A DNA stretch of 24,778 nt from a virus: positions 1-24,778 of IMG/VR virus record IMGVR_UViG_3300005613_000399; one strand, given 5' to 3'. Position 1 is the stretch's first letter, and each line of letters begins with the position of its first letter. Both the position numbers and the translations under genes were made by a program. This document shows positions 5,968 to 13,529 of the stretch, in pieces. A model generated the notes under the pieces. The model ran no database searches, had not been told where the DNA came from, and was given only the letters and a program-made list of their open reading frames with translations.

Positions 5968-7556
5968 TTTTTTATGTAATTGTATATTTCCTCAAAGATA
6001 TTTTCCTTTTTCATATTATATGGCTTCCCATCAATAATTTTATCAATGTCTTCCATTTTGTTTCCCATTAAGTTCCAGATATGCTCATCAATAGTGTCTT
6101 TTACAAGTATGGTATAGATGTTCACTGGCTTGGTCTGGCCGGCACGATACACCCTACTCACTGCCTGGGCGAAGTCGGTAGGTACAAATGCCCAATTCAA
6201 GAAGAGTACATCGGAGGCGTTTTGAAGCTCAATAGAAGTCCCTGCTGCCCTCATATTGCCAATGAATACCTTGCACCTATTGTCTCCGGTAAACCTTCTA
6301 ATAATGTCTCCACGCTTCTCTGTTGAAACGCTCCCATCAATGTAGGCCGCCGAAGGGTATAGCTTATACACCTCTTGCAAGGGGGCGGTATAACTGCCAA
6401 ACACCACAGCCTTCTTCCCAGCCTCAATGATGTTGTCAATAGTTTCCTTAATGATTGGCACTTTGGCTAGGGAGATAATGCGATTAAGGGAATGGATATT
6501 GTTTTCAAGCTGTTGCCTGGTCCTAACCTCCTCCTCGCAGATTCTTTTAATTTCAGCCTCATACTGTTCTAGCCACTGGCCATCACCCTTCACGCTATAA
6601 AGAACATAGTTTTTCTTAGGCATATCCCAGCAATCCTCCAGCCTATACCTTACCATAAAGTTTGCCATTTCCTTTCTTAGCTGGGGGATATTCTTTGCCC
6701 CTTTAACCTTAAAGCCATCTTTCTCTAGGAACTTTAGGTCAAACTTCAACTTGTTCGAGCCTAAAGGGTGGCCGGAAAGTTTAAGGTACGCAAAGAAATC
6801 ATCTGCCCTATTTGTGTTGGGTGTGCCAGAGGCAAAGGTAATATGGGCATCAGAGCCTTTAAGGATAGCCTTCACCGCCTTGAACCTTTGGGTTTTGGTA
6901 CTCTTAATCCGCTGGCACTCGTCTAGGATAATGTGCTTTATGCCCTTGCTTCTAAGGTAGTCAACACTCCTATGCAACAAGTCATAGTTGATGATGATAA
7001 ACTTTTCGTTTAGGGCTTGGATAAAGTGCCGGCGTTGGGAGTACACTACCGTAAACTCAAAGCTGTTAAATCCCCATTGTTCGCTGAGAGATGTTACCCA
7101 GTTGTCTTTGGCGCTGGCCTCACAAACTATTAAAGTTGGGTAGAGGTTTCTGTACTTAGACTTCATGATGGTGGTAATGGTTTTGCCTGTGCCTTGGTCT
7201 AGGGCTGCTAGGGTGTGCTTGTTGGTACAGGCAAACATTAGGGTGTCTATTTGGTGGTGGCGTAGCTTCCTTCCGTTGAGGGGGAATAGGGAGTGTACCT
7301 TGGCATCAAACATCTTGTACAGTTTAGCGTACATACTTTTTAGTTTTTCGGCGATTATGGCCCCTTGGGGGGACTTCCAATCTATGCCACGATCTTCAAG
7401 GAGATTCTTTACCGCTTCTTTGCGGAGCGCCGAAAGGTTGCCCTTCCAATAGGCTTTCCCCCCTACCACAACCTTAGTCATACCATACAGCTCTGCATAA
7501 TACTCCCCCTCCCTATACTCTAGATATAGGTTTCCATTCTCCTTTAAGTGCATCAT
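5964..7556 (-). CDS. SNF2-family DNA helicase/translocase
   Basis: A 530-residue two-lobe superfamily 2 ATPase. Walker A ALDQGTGKT ends at about residue 126; motif II is DECQ at 212-215; motif III SGTPN begins at 243; and a C-terminal lobe ends with the motif VI region FAQAVSRVYRAGQTKPV near residue 480. The first 95 residues are a phage-specific N-terminal extension. Such proteins translocate on double-stranded DNA, and phage versions are placed in replication or recombination modules. Two tandem ATGs exist; the outer one at 7556 overlaps the preceding stop as ATGA. Confidence 0.9.
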   Translation of the reverse strand: MMHLKENGNLYLEYREGEYYAELYGMTKVVVGGKAYWKGNLSALRKEAVKNLLEDRGIDWKSPQGAIIAEKLKSMYAKLYKMFDAKVHSLFPLNGRKLRHHQIDTLMFACTNKHTLAALDQGTGKTITTIMKSKYRNLYPTLIVCEASAKDNWVTSLSEQWGFNSFEFTVVYSQRRHFIQALNEKFIIINYDLLHRSVDYLRSKGIKHIILDECQRIKSTKTQRFKAVKAILKGSDAHITFASGTPNTNRADDFFAYLKLSGHPLGSNKLKFDLKFLEKDGFKVKGAKNIPQLRKEMANFMVRYRLEDCWDMPKKNYVLYSVKGDGQWLEQYEAEIKRICEEEVRTRQQLENNIHSLNRIISLAKVPIIKETIDNIIEAGKKAVVFGSYTAPLQEVYKLYPSAAYIDGSVSTEKRGDIIRRFTGDNRCKVFIGNMRAAGTSIELQNASDVLFLNWAFVPTDFAQAVSRVYRAGQTKPVNIYTILVKDTIDEHIWNLMGNKMEDIDKIIDGKPYNMKKENIFEEIYNYIKK

Positions 7557-7981
7557 TGATTAAAAAACTTATCTAGTATTTTGTAAGCGTTAAACACTGG
7601 CCGGAGGTTTCTTGACAGCTCTTCAATCTTCCAGTTGTTTTCTTCAATCCTTTCCGCAGCGCTAGTAAGCGCCGAAAACATAAGCTCATAAGTTTCACTG
7701 GAAGCGGTAAACGACCACTTATCCTCCTTGATAAACACTAAATCTGTTCCTGTGGCAATGAAGTGAGCACCATCACCCTCATGGTCTAGGCATACCTCGC
7801 CATCAAAACGGTAAGTGCCATAGCCATCAACTTGAAGGTAGCCATTCTCAAAGATAATGGTGGCGGTCTGTGCCCCCTTGAGAAAAAGAAATGCGTTATC
7901 ATCACCGAAGTGAATTGTTACCTCTGTGCTGTACTTATACACATCGGTAAACTCTTGGCTTGTTAGGATGTGGACTCTCAT
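7553..7981 (-). CDS. Hypothetical protein
   Basis: A 142-residue protein of unknown function, start taken at ATG 7981 (MRVHILTSQEF...), two bases after the previous stop; a TTG three codons earlier would overlap that gene. The first 90 residues look beta-rich with short strands (TEVTIHFGDDNAFLFLKG, ATIIFENGYLQVDGYGTY). The last 45 form a helix (SALTSAAERIEENNWKIEEL). It is followed by the SNF2 gene through ATGA, which hints at a linked role. I recognise no motif. Confidence 0.78.
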   Translation of the reverse strand: MRVHILTSQEFTDVYKYSTEVTIHFGDDNAFLFLKGAQTATIIFENGYLQVDGYGTYRFDGEVCLDHEGDGAHFIATGTDLVFIKEDKWSFTASSETYELMFSALTSAAERIEENNWKIEELSRNLRPVFNAYKILDKFFNQ

Positions 7982-7983
7982 TA

Positions 7984-8217
7984 TTACCAAGATATAGTGT
8001 AACTAAATTTTACATTATGGATTGGGAATGGAGAGAAGTCAACCCTATATCCGTTTTGCTCTAACATTTCAATGTCTGGATTTGAAATTTCCCTATCATA
8101 AATCGTGTAGGAAAATTCGCCAATCATTGCTTGGTATTCAATACCATTTTCAATCTCTTTCAGGGAGATGAATGCTTTTGAGTTTGCGACTTCTCGCATG
8201 TGTTGTGCTGTTTTCAT
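7984..8217 (-). CDS. Small conserved-type phage protein
   Basis: A 77-residue protein beginning MKTAQHMREVANSKAF and containing GEFSYTIYDREISNPD and LEQNGYRVDFS. This arrangement, a helix at the N-terminus, a strand with FxxxxY and an 'L-E-x-x-G-Y-x-V' hairpin, recurs in short proteins of unknown function in many unrelated tailed phages. It is linked on its upstream side by ATGA to the preceding gene and ends two bases before the next start. No function can be given. Confidence 0.75.
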   Translation of the reverse strand: MKTAQHMREVANSKAFISLKEIENGIEYQAMIGEFSYTIYDREISNPDIEMLEQNGYRVDFSPFPIHNVKFSYTISW

Positions 8218-8399
8218 GGTTTTTGGGTTTTCATTTGTTTGTGTAAAGCTTTAAGTTCTTCGATAAGTTGGGCAACCTCGGTTTTGGTTAGCCATGTTTT
8301 GTAATAGTAGTCGCAACATTCTTGAATAATCAATCTGCCGTTGGGCGCAATTTCAAAACCAACAATGCTGCTTTCTTCAAGTTTTTCAAGTATTGTCAT
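8214..8399 (-). CDS. Hypothetical small protein
   Basis: A 61-residue protein: a short N-terminal helix, a beta hairpin (VGFEIAPNGRLIIQECCDYYYKTW), then a helix LTKTEVAQLIEELKALHKQM. The Cys-Cys-Asp-Tyr stretch is notable but not a known motif. It begins 12 bases after the Rad50-like gene and its stop overlaps the next start (ATGA), so it is clearly part of the operon. Unrecognised. Confidence 0.72.
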   Translation of the reverse strand: MTILEKLEESSIVGFEIAPNGRLIIQECCDYYYKTWLTKTEVAQLIEELKALHKQMKTQKP

Positions 8400-8411
8400 G
8401 GTGTTTGGGTT

Positions 8412-9662
8412 TTAAAGTAGCTCCTCAGTAAATTTAATCTCTACGCCTTCCTCAGCGTCCCAGCCAACCTTTTCAAAGATAAGCTGAATATCCTCTCCGG
8501 CCAAGTCCATAATCCTTTCAAAGGTGTCTTTGTCCATTGAGTTCATGTCTAGCTTCATAACCCTAAAGTTTGAGCCTAGCGCCCGGAAGATATGGAAGCC
8601 TACCTCGTATATCTTGGCAGTGTTTATTTGCCCTTCTTCAAACGGCAGGCCATCTAAATACACGCCATCATCATCAAAGCTCAGACCTTCAACTGGCAGG
8701 GAACTGCTTGAGAGTATCTCTGCCTTTTCCCTATCTATGTCGGCAAGTTTGTTTGTTAGGGAAACGCTTGTCTTTTTGTAGTGTTGGAGTTCTTGGTGTT
8801 GGGAGATGAGAGCCTCTTGGGTTTTTACTTTGGCGTTATGCTCTTCGGCGGCTCTTAGCTTTTCGGAAAGGTGTTCCACCGAGGGCTTTTCCCTTTTCTT
8901 TAGCCAAGCATCGGCCTTTTCAATCTCTGCCTTTAGGGTTTCGTTTTCAAGTTCTAATGCCTTAATCTTTTCCCGATAGCCCTCAATCGCCGAAATGTTA
9001 TCATTCAACTTATCCAGTCTCTCCGCCTTGCCACTCTCCGCCCTAACATAAAGCTCAACCTCTTTCCCTACATTTTGCATCTGGGAATAAATCTCTGAGG
9101 TATCAATAGCCTTCAACATCTCCCCCAACTCCTGACCTTTGAGCTTGCCCTCATATTCAGCAACCTTTCGGTTAACCTCTGTACGATCATCATAAGCCTT
9201 TTTCCTTTCAATGTCTAAGATGTCTAACTCTTTCTTTTTCCCAGACAAAGTTTTAAGAAGCTCAATTTGCTCGTTTTTCTTGCGTCTAAGGAAGTTTTCA
9301 ACCACATCAAAGGAGATAGTGCCAAGCATCTGCCGAAAAGCCTTTATACCTAACTTCTGGCCTTGGGAATTATGCACTGTGATATTCCCTTCGGTCTTGC
9401 CGGTATTGTTAGACCATACAGCCCTTACTTTGTAGGTGTCTTGCTCATCTCCCACCTCCACAATTACCTCTGCCATAGTTTCCCCTTTACGGATTACTTC
9501 TGTGGGGTGTCCCTGGCCGGAAAGGGTGGAAAGGAATGCTTGAATGGTACTTGTCTTACCGGCGCCATTGGGGGCGGTAACAATAAAAGACTTGCCATCT
9601 ACGTTTATCTGGGCTTCGGCTATGCCCTTGTAGTTCTTAATGTGTGCGCTTTGTAGCTTCAT
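8412..9662 (-). CDS. Rad50/SMC-like AAA ATPase
   Basis: A 416-residue protein starting MKLQSAHIKNYKGI, as in RecF/Rad50/SMC N-termini, with Walker A APNGAGKT at 30-37. The centre (about 120-325) is a Lys/Glu-rich coiled coil. Near the C-terminus, LPFEEGQINTAK takes the place of the ABC signature and RVMKLDMNSMDKDTF the place of Walker B and the D-loop. The coiled coil is short and no zinc-hook CxxC is seen. Phage homologues (gp46-like) pair with Mre11-like nucleases in end processing; no such nuclease is adjacent. A leader with AACCTTTAATACC precedes the ATG. Confidence 0.8.
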   Translation of the reverse strand: MKLQSAHIKNYKGIAEAQINVDGKSFIVTAPNGAGKTSTIQAFLSTLSGQGHPTEVIRKGETMAEVIVEVGDEQDTYKVRAVWSNNTGKTEGNITVHNSQGQKLGIKAFRQMLGTISFDVVENFLRRKKNEQIELLKTLSGKKKELDILDIERKKAYDDRTEVNRKVAEYEGKLKGQELGEMLKAIDTSEIYSQMQNVGKEVELYVRAESGKAERLDKLNDNISAIEGYREKIKALELENETLKAEIEKADAWLKKREKPSVEHLSEKLRAAEEHNAKVKTQEALISQHQELQHYKKTSVSLTNKLADIDREKAEILSSSSLPVEGLSFDDDGVYLDGLPFEEGQINTAKIYEVGFHIFRALGSNFRVMKLDMNSMDKDTFERIMDLAGEDIQLIFEKVGWDAEEGVEIKFTEELL

Positions 9663-9739
9663 GGTTTTTGGTATTAAAGGTTAATTATTGGCTGTCGGTG
9701 GTTGTTAGTCTGTGCATTAGTTGGTAGTAATTATTTTTG

Positions 9740-10003
9740 CTACCTGATGTGGGGATAAATAACATTTTCCGCCTCAATGTTCATTTTATATCCATCAACC
9801 CAAACAGATGCCTTTCGTGTGCCATGCATTTGAAAGCTATCACATTCTACTATTGAACCACCTGCACTCCATCCGCTACCATTTCTTACGTTTAAGAAGC
9901 ATTTTCTTTCTGGCTTGCTTGGGACTTGTTCTTCGCAACCGAAAAAAACAACGGCTACTAAGGCGAAAGCAAAGGCCTTGTTGGTGAATTGTAATTTTTT
10001 CAT
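9740..10003 (-). CDS. Small phage lipoprotein
   Basis: An 87-residue protein with a lipoprotein signal: a basic start MKKLQFTNK, a hydrophobic core AFAFALVAVVFFGC with the lipobox FFGC (Cys 23) and a short acidic/Pro linker. The mature part of about 64 residues has two more Cys (35 and 54), which could form a disulfide, and looks beta-rich. An early-region phage lipoprotein in a replication operon is typical of superinfection-exclusion or receptor-blocking factors, but no homology is visible. Joined to the gene before it by ATGA. Confidence 0.8.
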   Translation of the reverse strand: MKKLQFTNKAFAFALVAVVFFGCEEQVPSKPERKCFLNVRNGSGWSAGGSIVECDSFQMHGTRKASVWVDGYKMNIEAENVIYPHIR

Positions 10004-10380
10004 TTTGTTTTGTTTTTGGTATCTAATTTTTTTACACTAGCAATATACTCTTCTGAAAAGGAAATGTTTATGGTCTTATAGTACCGGTCATTTAGCTTAA
10101 ACGCCCGATGCTCACCGTTGTTAAATGTTTCAACTATGTACTGGTTGTCTGGATCAAACCTCGCATTGAAAATGGCAACATCTTCATGATGTAAACTATC
10201 CTTATACCTCCAATTTCTTTGCATCCACTCAAACAAGTGCGCCCTTTCCTCTTCGGTCATTTTCTCCCAATACACCCTAGTCAAGTCTTGCCAAAAACAA
10301 TTTCTAGCTATTGGCACTGGGGGAATGCACGCCTCAGCAAGGAAGGCAAGCTCACAGAAATCTATTTCAAATTTGCTCAT
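10000..10380 (-). CDS. Hypothetical phage protein
   Basis: A 126-residue protein starting MSKFEIDFCELAFLAEACIP, then PPVPIARNCFWQDLTRVY and KMTEEERAHLFEWMQRN. It is helical in the first 60 residues and strand-rich later (DNQYIVETFNNGEHRAFKL). This N-terminal block looks like a conserved family in phages of Bacteroidota, but I know no function. The start and stop are both ATGA overlaps with neighbours. Confidence 0.75.
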   Translation of the reverse strand: MSKFEIDFCELAFLAEACIPPVPIARNCFWQDLTRVYWEKMTEEERAHLFEWMQRNWRYKDSLHHEDVAIFNARFDPDNQYIVETFNNGEHRAFKLNDRYYKTINISFSEEYIASVKKLDTKNKTK

Positions 10381-10604
10381 TGGTTTATCTCGTTAAGTTC
10401 AATTTGTAAGGCACTAATCATTGACAATACTCTGCCCTTGGCAAAGTCTGCTTCAATAGGTATGTGGCCGAGGGCAAGGCTTAACTGCTCAATGGCGAAG
10501 CGTAGCCTTTCGGCGTTTTCCCTCTCCCTGGCAACCTTAAACAATTCCTTCCCACCGTACATATTGGGCAACAACATCTCTTCTAAAAAATCAACGCCAC
10601 TCAT
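10377..10604 (-). CDS. Hypothetical small helical protein
   Basis: A 75-residue protein, almost wholly helical: MSGVDFLEEMLLPNMYGGKEL, then ARERENAERLRFAIEQLSLAL and a C-terminal helix GRVLSMISALQIELNEINQ. The heptad-like spacing in the centre suggests a helical hairpin or a small oligomer. ATGA overlaps on both sides place it firmly in the operon. Unrecognised. Confidence 0.72.
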   Translation of the reverse strand: MSGVDFLEEMLLPNMYGGKELFKVARERENAERLRFAIEQLSLALGHIPIEADFAKGRVLSMISALQIELNEINQ

Positions 10605-10750
10605 TTCCAGTTCCTTACTTCGTAATACAAACTAAACCAAAGCCAGCTAAAGCTAACCTCCAAGTGCAACAGCACCTTCATTCTCCGGAAATAATCTACC
10701 CTTACGCTTGGCAAGAGGTAAAAGGCATTTTTGTGAAAGTAGTAACTCAT
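10601..10750 (-). CDS. 49-residue basic/aromatic microprotein
   Basis: A short ORF filling what would otherwise be a 140-base gap. It begins MSYYFHKNAFYLLPSVRV and has an amphipathic or membrane-seeking middle (VLLHLEVSFSWLWFSLYYEV). Its start shares bases with the stop of the gene before it, and its stop with the start of the gene after it (ATGA at both ends); I count this as strong support despite its length. The high aromatic content (Phe, Tyr, Trp) suggests membrane association or tight packing. No family recognised. Confidence 0.7.
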   Translation of the reverse strand: MSYYFHKNAFYLLPSVRVDYFRRMKVLLHLEVSFSWLWFSLYYEVRNWK

Positions 10751-10971
10751 TGGTTTTTGGTATTAAAAGTTTCGTAGTATTGCTCTACATTTAAAAAAGC
10801 GGTTCTAACATCCAAATCTTTAGCTTTATCTAAACAATGTTTGGCAAAGTTTAAACTCTGCTCCTTTTCCATTTGTTTGGCTTTTTCTAAAATGGAATGC
10901 CAAACCATTCTATCCTTTGGCCTATTCCATAGCTCTTGGAATAACCACTCTACGGATGTTTGTTTGCTCAT
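10747..10971 (-). CDS. Hypothetical small phage protein
   Basis: A 74-residue helical protein. It begins MSKQTSVEWLFQELWN and contains ILEKAKQMEKEQSLNFAK, an 'ExAKxMEKxQ' stretch found in many short early proteins of phages of Bacteroidota and Proteobacteria. It ends with a Tyr-rich segment (VEQYYETFNTKNQ). Function unknown. It sits directly after the Cas4/RecB-like nuclease, joined by ATGA. Confidence 0.74.
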   Translation of the reverse strand: MSKQTSVEWLFQELWNRPKDRMVWHSILEKAKQMEKEQSLNFAKHCLDKAKDLDVRTAFLNVEQYYETFNTKNQ

Positions 10972-12008
10972 TGGTTTTCTAATTTATATTGGTTACAAAA
11001 ATCTCTAAACTCGCAATACTCCTTACAGCGTTTGTTCTCCCCTTCTATCTTTTTTACTATCACGCCTTCTGGGTACTTATGTTCATTCTCCAACACCCAT
11101 TGCAAAGCATCGTTCTCGCGGTAAAACTCACTCGCTAAAGACCTCTTCTGCTTCTCTGGGTTGGCATTATAAACCTTCCAGGCACTTGCACTCTGCCACT
11201 TTTCCTCTGGGGTGCATTGGTAAGAGTCCGGTCCTTCAAGCTCTACCCTCTGGTGCAAGGCTATCCTTTCAGTAACATACTCCTCAACCTCCTTAAAGCC
11301 CATTAGCGGCACTTCAATTTCCATTACCCTTTGGGGTGGGTATATGGAGGAAGGGGTGGACTGTGCCTTACTTTTCTGCCAATCCCTAAACCACTTAACA
11401 AGTACCGATTGGGCAATGTCTATGTCAAGTTCCTTCTTGATCATCCACCGGTAAATGTTTTGTTGGAGGTTGTGTTGTTTTGATTCGTACTTGTTGGCAT
11501 AAGACCATACCGACACCTTCTTAAAGTCAATGAGCTTTCTCTTGTCAAGCTCTACCCTGTCAAACTGCCCCTTTAGATGCCAGCCCAACACTTCAACCTG
11601 CATTATCTCCTCAGTGATAACATACTTGCGGTAATATGGGAAGCCGGAGGTTAACACTTCTTGCATCCCATCCCTAAGTTCTTTTGATTTGAAGTATAAG
11701 GGCATCTGCTCTCGGTTGTTGAACTGGCTGATTAGCTTGTCCAGAACTTCTATGGCTCGGTGCAAGGTTCTGGCATCGGCGTTATACACATCGGCCATTT
11801 CAAGTACATAGTGTAGCGCTGTGCCCTCAATCGCTGGGAGCATATCTACCACATCTTTATGTACCTTGTTGGCATACTTCTTTCTGAACTGCCTAATCTT
11901 TGGGCTGTCAATAAGAGAGGTAACGCTTATATCGCCCTTGCTTATGTATGTTTCGCATTGGGCGGCTTTGAAGATTACCTCTGGGAGGTTGTGTTTGTTG
12001 GTTAGCAT
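10968..12008 (-). CDS. Cas4/RecB-like PD-(D/E)xK nuclease
   Basis: A 346-residue nuclease. Motif I is the His in EGTALHYVLE (H66). The catalytic block is GQFDRVELDKRKLIDFKK, giving D150, D161 and K163. Then follows the motif region ESKQHNLQQNIYRWM, with the Gln and Tyr typical of RecB-type nucleases. Four Cys (18, 328, 332, 338; the last three in CKEYCEFRDFC) are placed as in Cas4/AddB-type Fe-S proteins. It should act on single-stranded or broken ends, with the Fe-S cluster stabilising the fold. No helicase partner is fused to it; the nearby SNF2 and Rad50-like proteins are possible co-workers. Confidence 0.8.
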   Translation of the reverse strand: MLTNKHNLPEVIFKAAQCETYISKGDISVTSLIDSPKIRQFRKKYANKVHKDVVDMLPAIEGTALHYVLEMADVYNADARTLHRAIEVLDKLISQFNNREQMPLYFKSKELRDGMQEVLTSGFPYYRKYVITEEIMQVEVLGWHLKGQFDRVELDKRKLIDFKKVSVWSYANKYESKQHNLQQNIYRWMIKKELDIDIAQSVLVKWFRDWQKSKAQSTPSSIYPPQRVMEIEVPLMGFKEVEEYVTERIALHQRVELEGPDSYQCTPEEKWQSASAWKVYNANPEKQKRSLASEFYRENDALQWVLENEHKYPEGVIVKKIEGENKRCKEYCEFRDFCNQYKLENQ

Positions 12009-12030
12009 TGTGCAATGTTAAGTATTATTT

Positions 12031-12186
12031 TCACGCCAAAATGTTAAAAATAGTTAAAAGAAAAGCAGCCACAACGGATAGGACTATAATGGCCACATCT
12101 TCAACATTAAGAGGTTCGCAGTTTACCACCTTGTTATCATAGTAGATAAACACTGAGGCTACAAGTATTATGGCTAGGGCAATCAT
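12031..12186 (-). CDS. 51-residue two-span membrane microprotein
   Basis: A short ORF with two hydrophobic segments, residues 1-15 (MIALAIILVASVFIY) and 32-50 (VAIIVLSVVAAFLLTIFNI), joined by a short polar loop with a Cys. Its ATG overlaps the stop of the next gene upstream (ATGA). It ends 22 bases before the nuclease gene's start. The protein should lie in the inner membrane. Small phage membrane proteins can affect host signalling, lysis timing or superinfection; none of these is shown here. Confidence 0.72.
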   Translation of the reverse strand: MIALAIILVASVFIYYDNKVVNCEPLNVEDVAIIVLSVVAAFLLTIFNILA

Positions 12187-12326
12187 GGCAGGCATATTGT
12201 TATGGTATCGCCAATTTCATGTGGCTCGGAGGTGTATAGCTTTCCGCGCTCCCCATCAATGGTTTTGACTTCATATTCCGGAATGCCCAAGGCCGCCGAA
12301 ACGATAATTAAAACAAGTAGTTTCAT
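12183..12326 (-). CDS. 47-residue secreted or anchored microprotein
   Basis: A short ORF beginning MKLLVLIIVSAALG, a plausible signal peptide or N-terminal anchor, followed by about 33 mostly polar residues (from EYEVKTIDGERGKLYT to TITICLP). If cleaved, the mature peptide would be tiny. ATGA overlaps at both ends with two other membrane-type microproteins support translation. Unknown function. An envelope or periplasmic location is inferred from the signal-like start. Confidence 0.7.
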   Translation of the reverse strand: MKLLVLIIVSAALGIPEYEVKTIDGERGKLYTSEPHEIGDTITICLP

Positions 12327-12457
12327 ACATCAAAAATTACACCGTTAACCCTACCTATGGCAAAAATAGTTAGGGGGATAAAATAAATCTTTACGCTCAG
12401 GACAATAACACCTGCCCAGAGCAATAGCATAAATGCCTTAGTCAATACTTTTTTCAT
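12323..12457 (-). CDS. 44-residue single-span membrane microprotein
   Basis: I start it at ATG 12457 (MKKVLTKAFMLLLWAG...), 20 bases inside the preceding gene; the longer frame to 12526 overlaps that gene too much. Residues 7-38 are hydrophobic with a break at Lys 23, so there may be one long or two short spans. The stop forms an ATGA overlap with the next microprotein. No family recognised. Confidence 0.65.
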   Translation of the reverse strand: MKKVLTKAFMLLLWAGVIVLSVKIYFIPLTIFAIGRVNGVIFDV

Positions 12458-12848
12458 TTCTATAATCTTCACTTGTTGGTACTTCATAACCCATTCTCTC
12501 CAGGTACAAAACACAATCGCTAACAAAGGTCTTGAGCCTATTAAAGCTCATATCCCTCTTTCCCATTAGCACCGGTGTTTCCTCCCCAGTCAAAGGGTTA
12601 TGCACATTTCTTTTTGCAAATTGAAACTTCAAAAAATCATCTGCATAGCTCTCATCTGCCGGCTCACCCATATCTCTAAGGAAAGCCATACAAACTTCTA
12701 GCACAACAGCATGGTAATAGGCATACATAGCCTCCTTACCCCTATTGGCTGTGGTAATAACCACCCTGCCAGTCATTTTAGGCAAGAATTTCTTAAAGTC
12801 CTCGTCAACAATAATCCTCCCTTCCTTTATGGTGGCGTAGATAGTCAT
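12438..12848 (-). CDS. Hypothetical protein, possibly NinB/Orf-like recombination mediator
   Basis: A 136-residue protein. The first 35 residues are two or three strands (MTIYATIKEGRIIVDEDF, TGRVVITTANRG). Then come a helix MYAYYHAVVLEVCMAFLRDMG, the segment FLKFQFAKRNVHNPLTGEETPVL and a final helix ending in LERMGYEVPTSEDYR. The order 'strand pair, YYHAVV helix, P-TGE loop, F...LYLE helix' recalls NinB-type proteins of lambdoid phages that help recombination, but identity is too low to be firm. It is joined to the DnaA-like gene by ATGA. Confidence 0.7.
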   Translation of the reverse strand: MTIYATIKEGRIIVDEDFKKFLPKMTGRVVITTANRGKEAMYAYYHAVVLEVCMAFLRDMGEPADESYADDFLKFQFAKRNVHNPLTGEETPVLMGKRDMSFNRLKTFVSDCVLYLERMGYEVPTSEDYRNEKSID

Positions 12849-13192
12849 GCAAACTGTTTTAACTCTTGGTAAAAGCCCTTATTAAACTCTTGGGCGTTGG
12901 ATATTTGCTTGTCGTAGTACAGCAAGGTAGTTCTATCCTTACCTATAAACGACCAGATAACTTTTCTAGCAATGTTTAGGCTGGAAAGGTAAAAGTGTAT
13001 TGCTATTCGGGCTTTTACAATCTCCCGATTCTTTCTCTTGCCCTTAACATCTTCCATAGTAACATTGTAGTAGGCCAAGATATGGTCAACAGAGTTCTGG
13101 GCGGCATCCATCTGCCTAATTCTATTCTGTATCTTCAAACCCAATTCAATGAGTTCAAACTTATTCAATTCCGAAAGCCTTAAAGCGCTCAT
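12845..13192 (-). CDS. DnaA domain IV-like DNA-binding protein
   Basis: A 115-residue protein with residues 43-98 resembling the C-terminal helix-turn-helix domain of DnaA. NVTMEDVKGKRKNREIVKAR matches the 'V-x-dl-xskxRkrxIvxAR' start, and IGKDRTTLLYYDKQI matches the 'GxRDHTTVlha' DnaA-box-reading signature. There is no AAA+ ATPase domain. Residues 1-40 form a separate helical stretch. A stand-alone domain IV could bind DnaA boxes, recruiting the host machinery to a phage origin or interfering with host initiation. The overlap with the HNH gene stop is 32 bases. Confidence 0.68.
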   Translation of the reverse strand: MSALRLSELNKFELIELGLKIQNRIRQMDAAQNSVDHILAYYNVTMEDVKGKRKNREIVKARIAIHFYLSSLNIARKVIWSFIGKDRTTLLYYDKQISNAQEFNKGFYQELKQFA

Positions 13193-13529
13193 AAGATTGT
13201 GGATCGTGTTTTTGTATGTAATCTAGTTTAACTCTTAAATTGTTATGTCCCTTCACTTCCTGGACATAAGCCTCCCAGCTTTCCCATTGATTGTGGGCGG
13301 TTCTCCCTTCAAGTTGGAGGTTATTCACATCCCAAGCAAGTTCACTCTTGCCCATTTCTTGGCACCGCTTAACGCTGATGATGTGGGAACAGTCTAGCCT
13401 TTCATCTGTGCGGCCAGAGGCATGGCAGTAATGCTCTACGCTATCTACCAGAGCCTGCTTGGCTTCCTTTATCTTGGCATCAATGATGCTCTTAGACACT
13501 CTCCCTGAGCTTGTGTTGTAGTGATTCAT
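13161..13529 (-). CDS. HNH endonuclease-like protein
   Basis: Start taken at ATG 13529 (MNHYNTSSGRVSKS...), giving 122 residues; an ATG 30 bases upstream is also in frame. The core LDCSHIISVKRCQEMGKSEL then AWDVNNLQLEGRTAHNQWE carries the His, Asn and His/Asn positions of an HNH fold. It looks like NinG/recombination-nuclease relatives, with an N-terminal helix (IIDAKIKEAKQALVDS). One of the zinc-binding Cys pairs usual in such proteins is missing, so metal support may differ. It probably nicks or cuts branched DNA; exact substrate unknown. Confidence 0.68.
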   Translation of the reverse strand: MNHYNTSSGRVSKSIIDAKIKEAKQALVDSVEHYCHASGRTDERLDCSHIISVKRCQEMGKSELAWDVNNLQLEGRTAHNQWESWEAYVQEVKGHNNLRVKLDYIQKHDPQSYERFKAFGIE

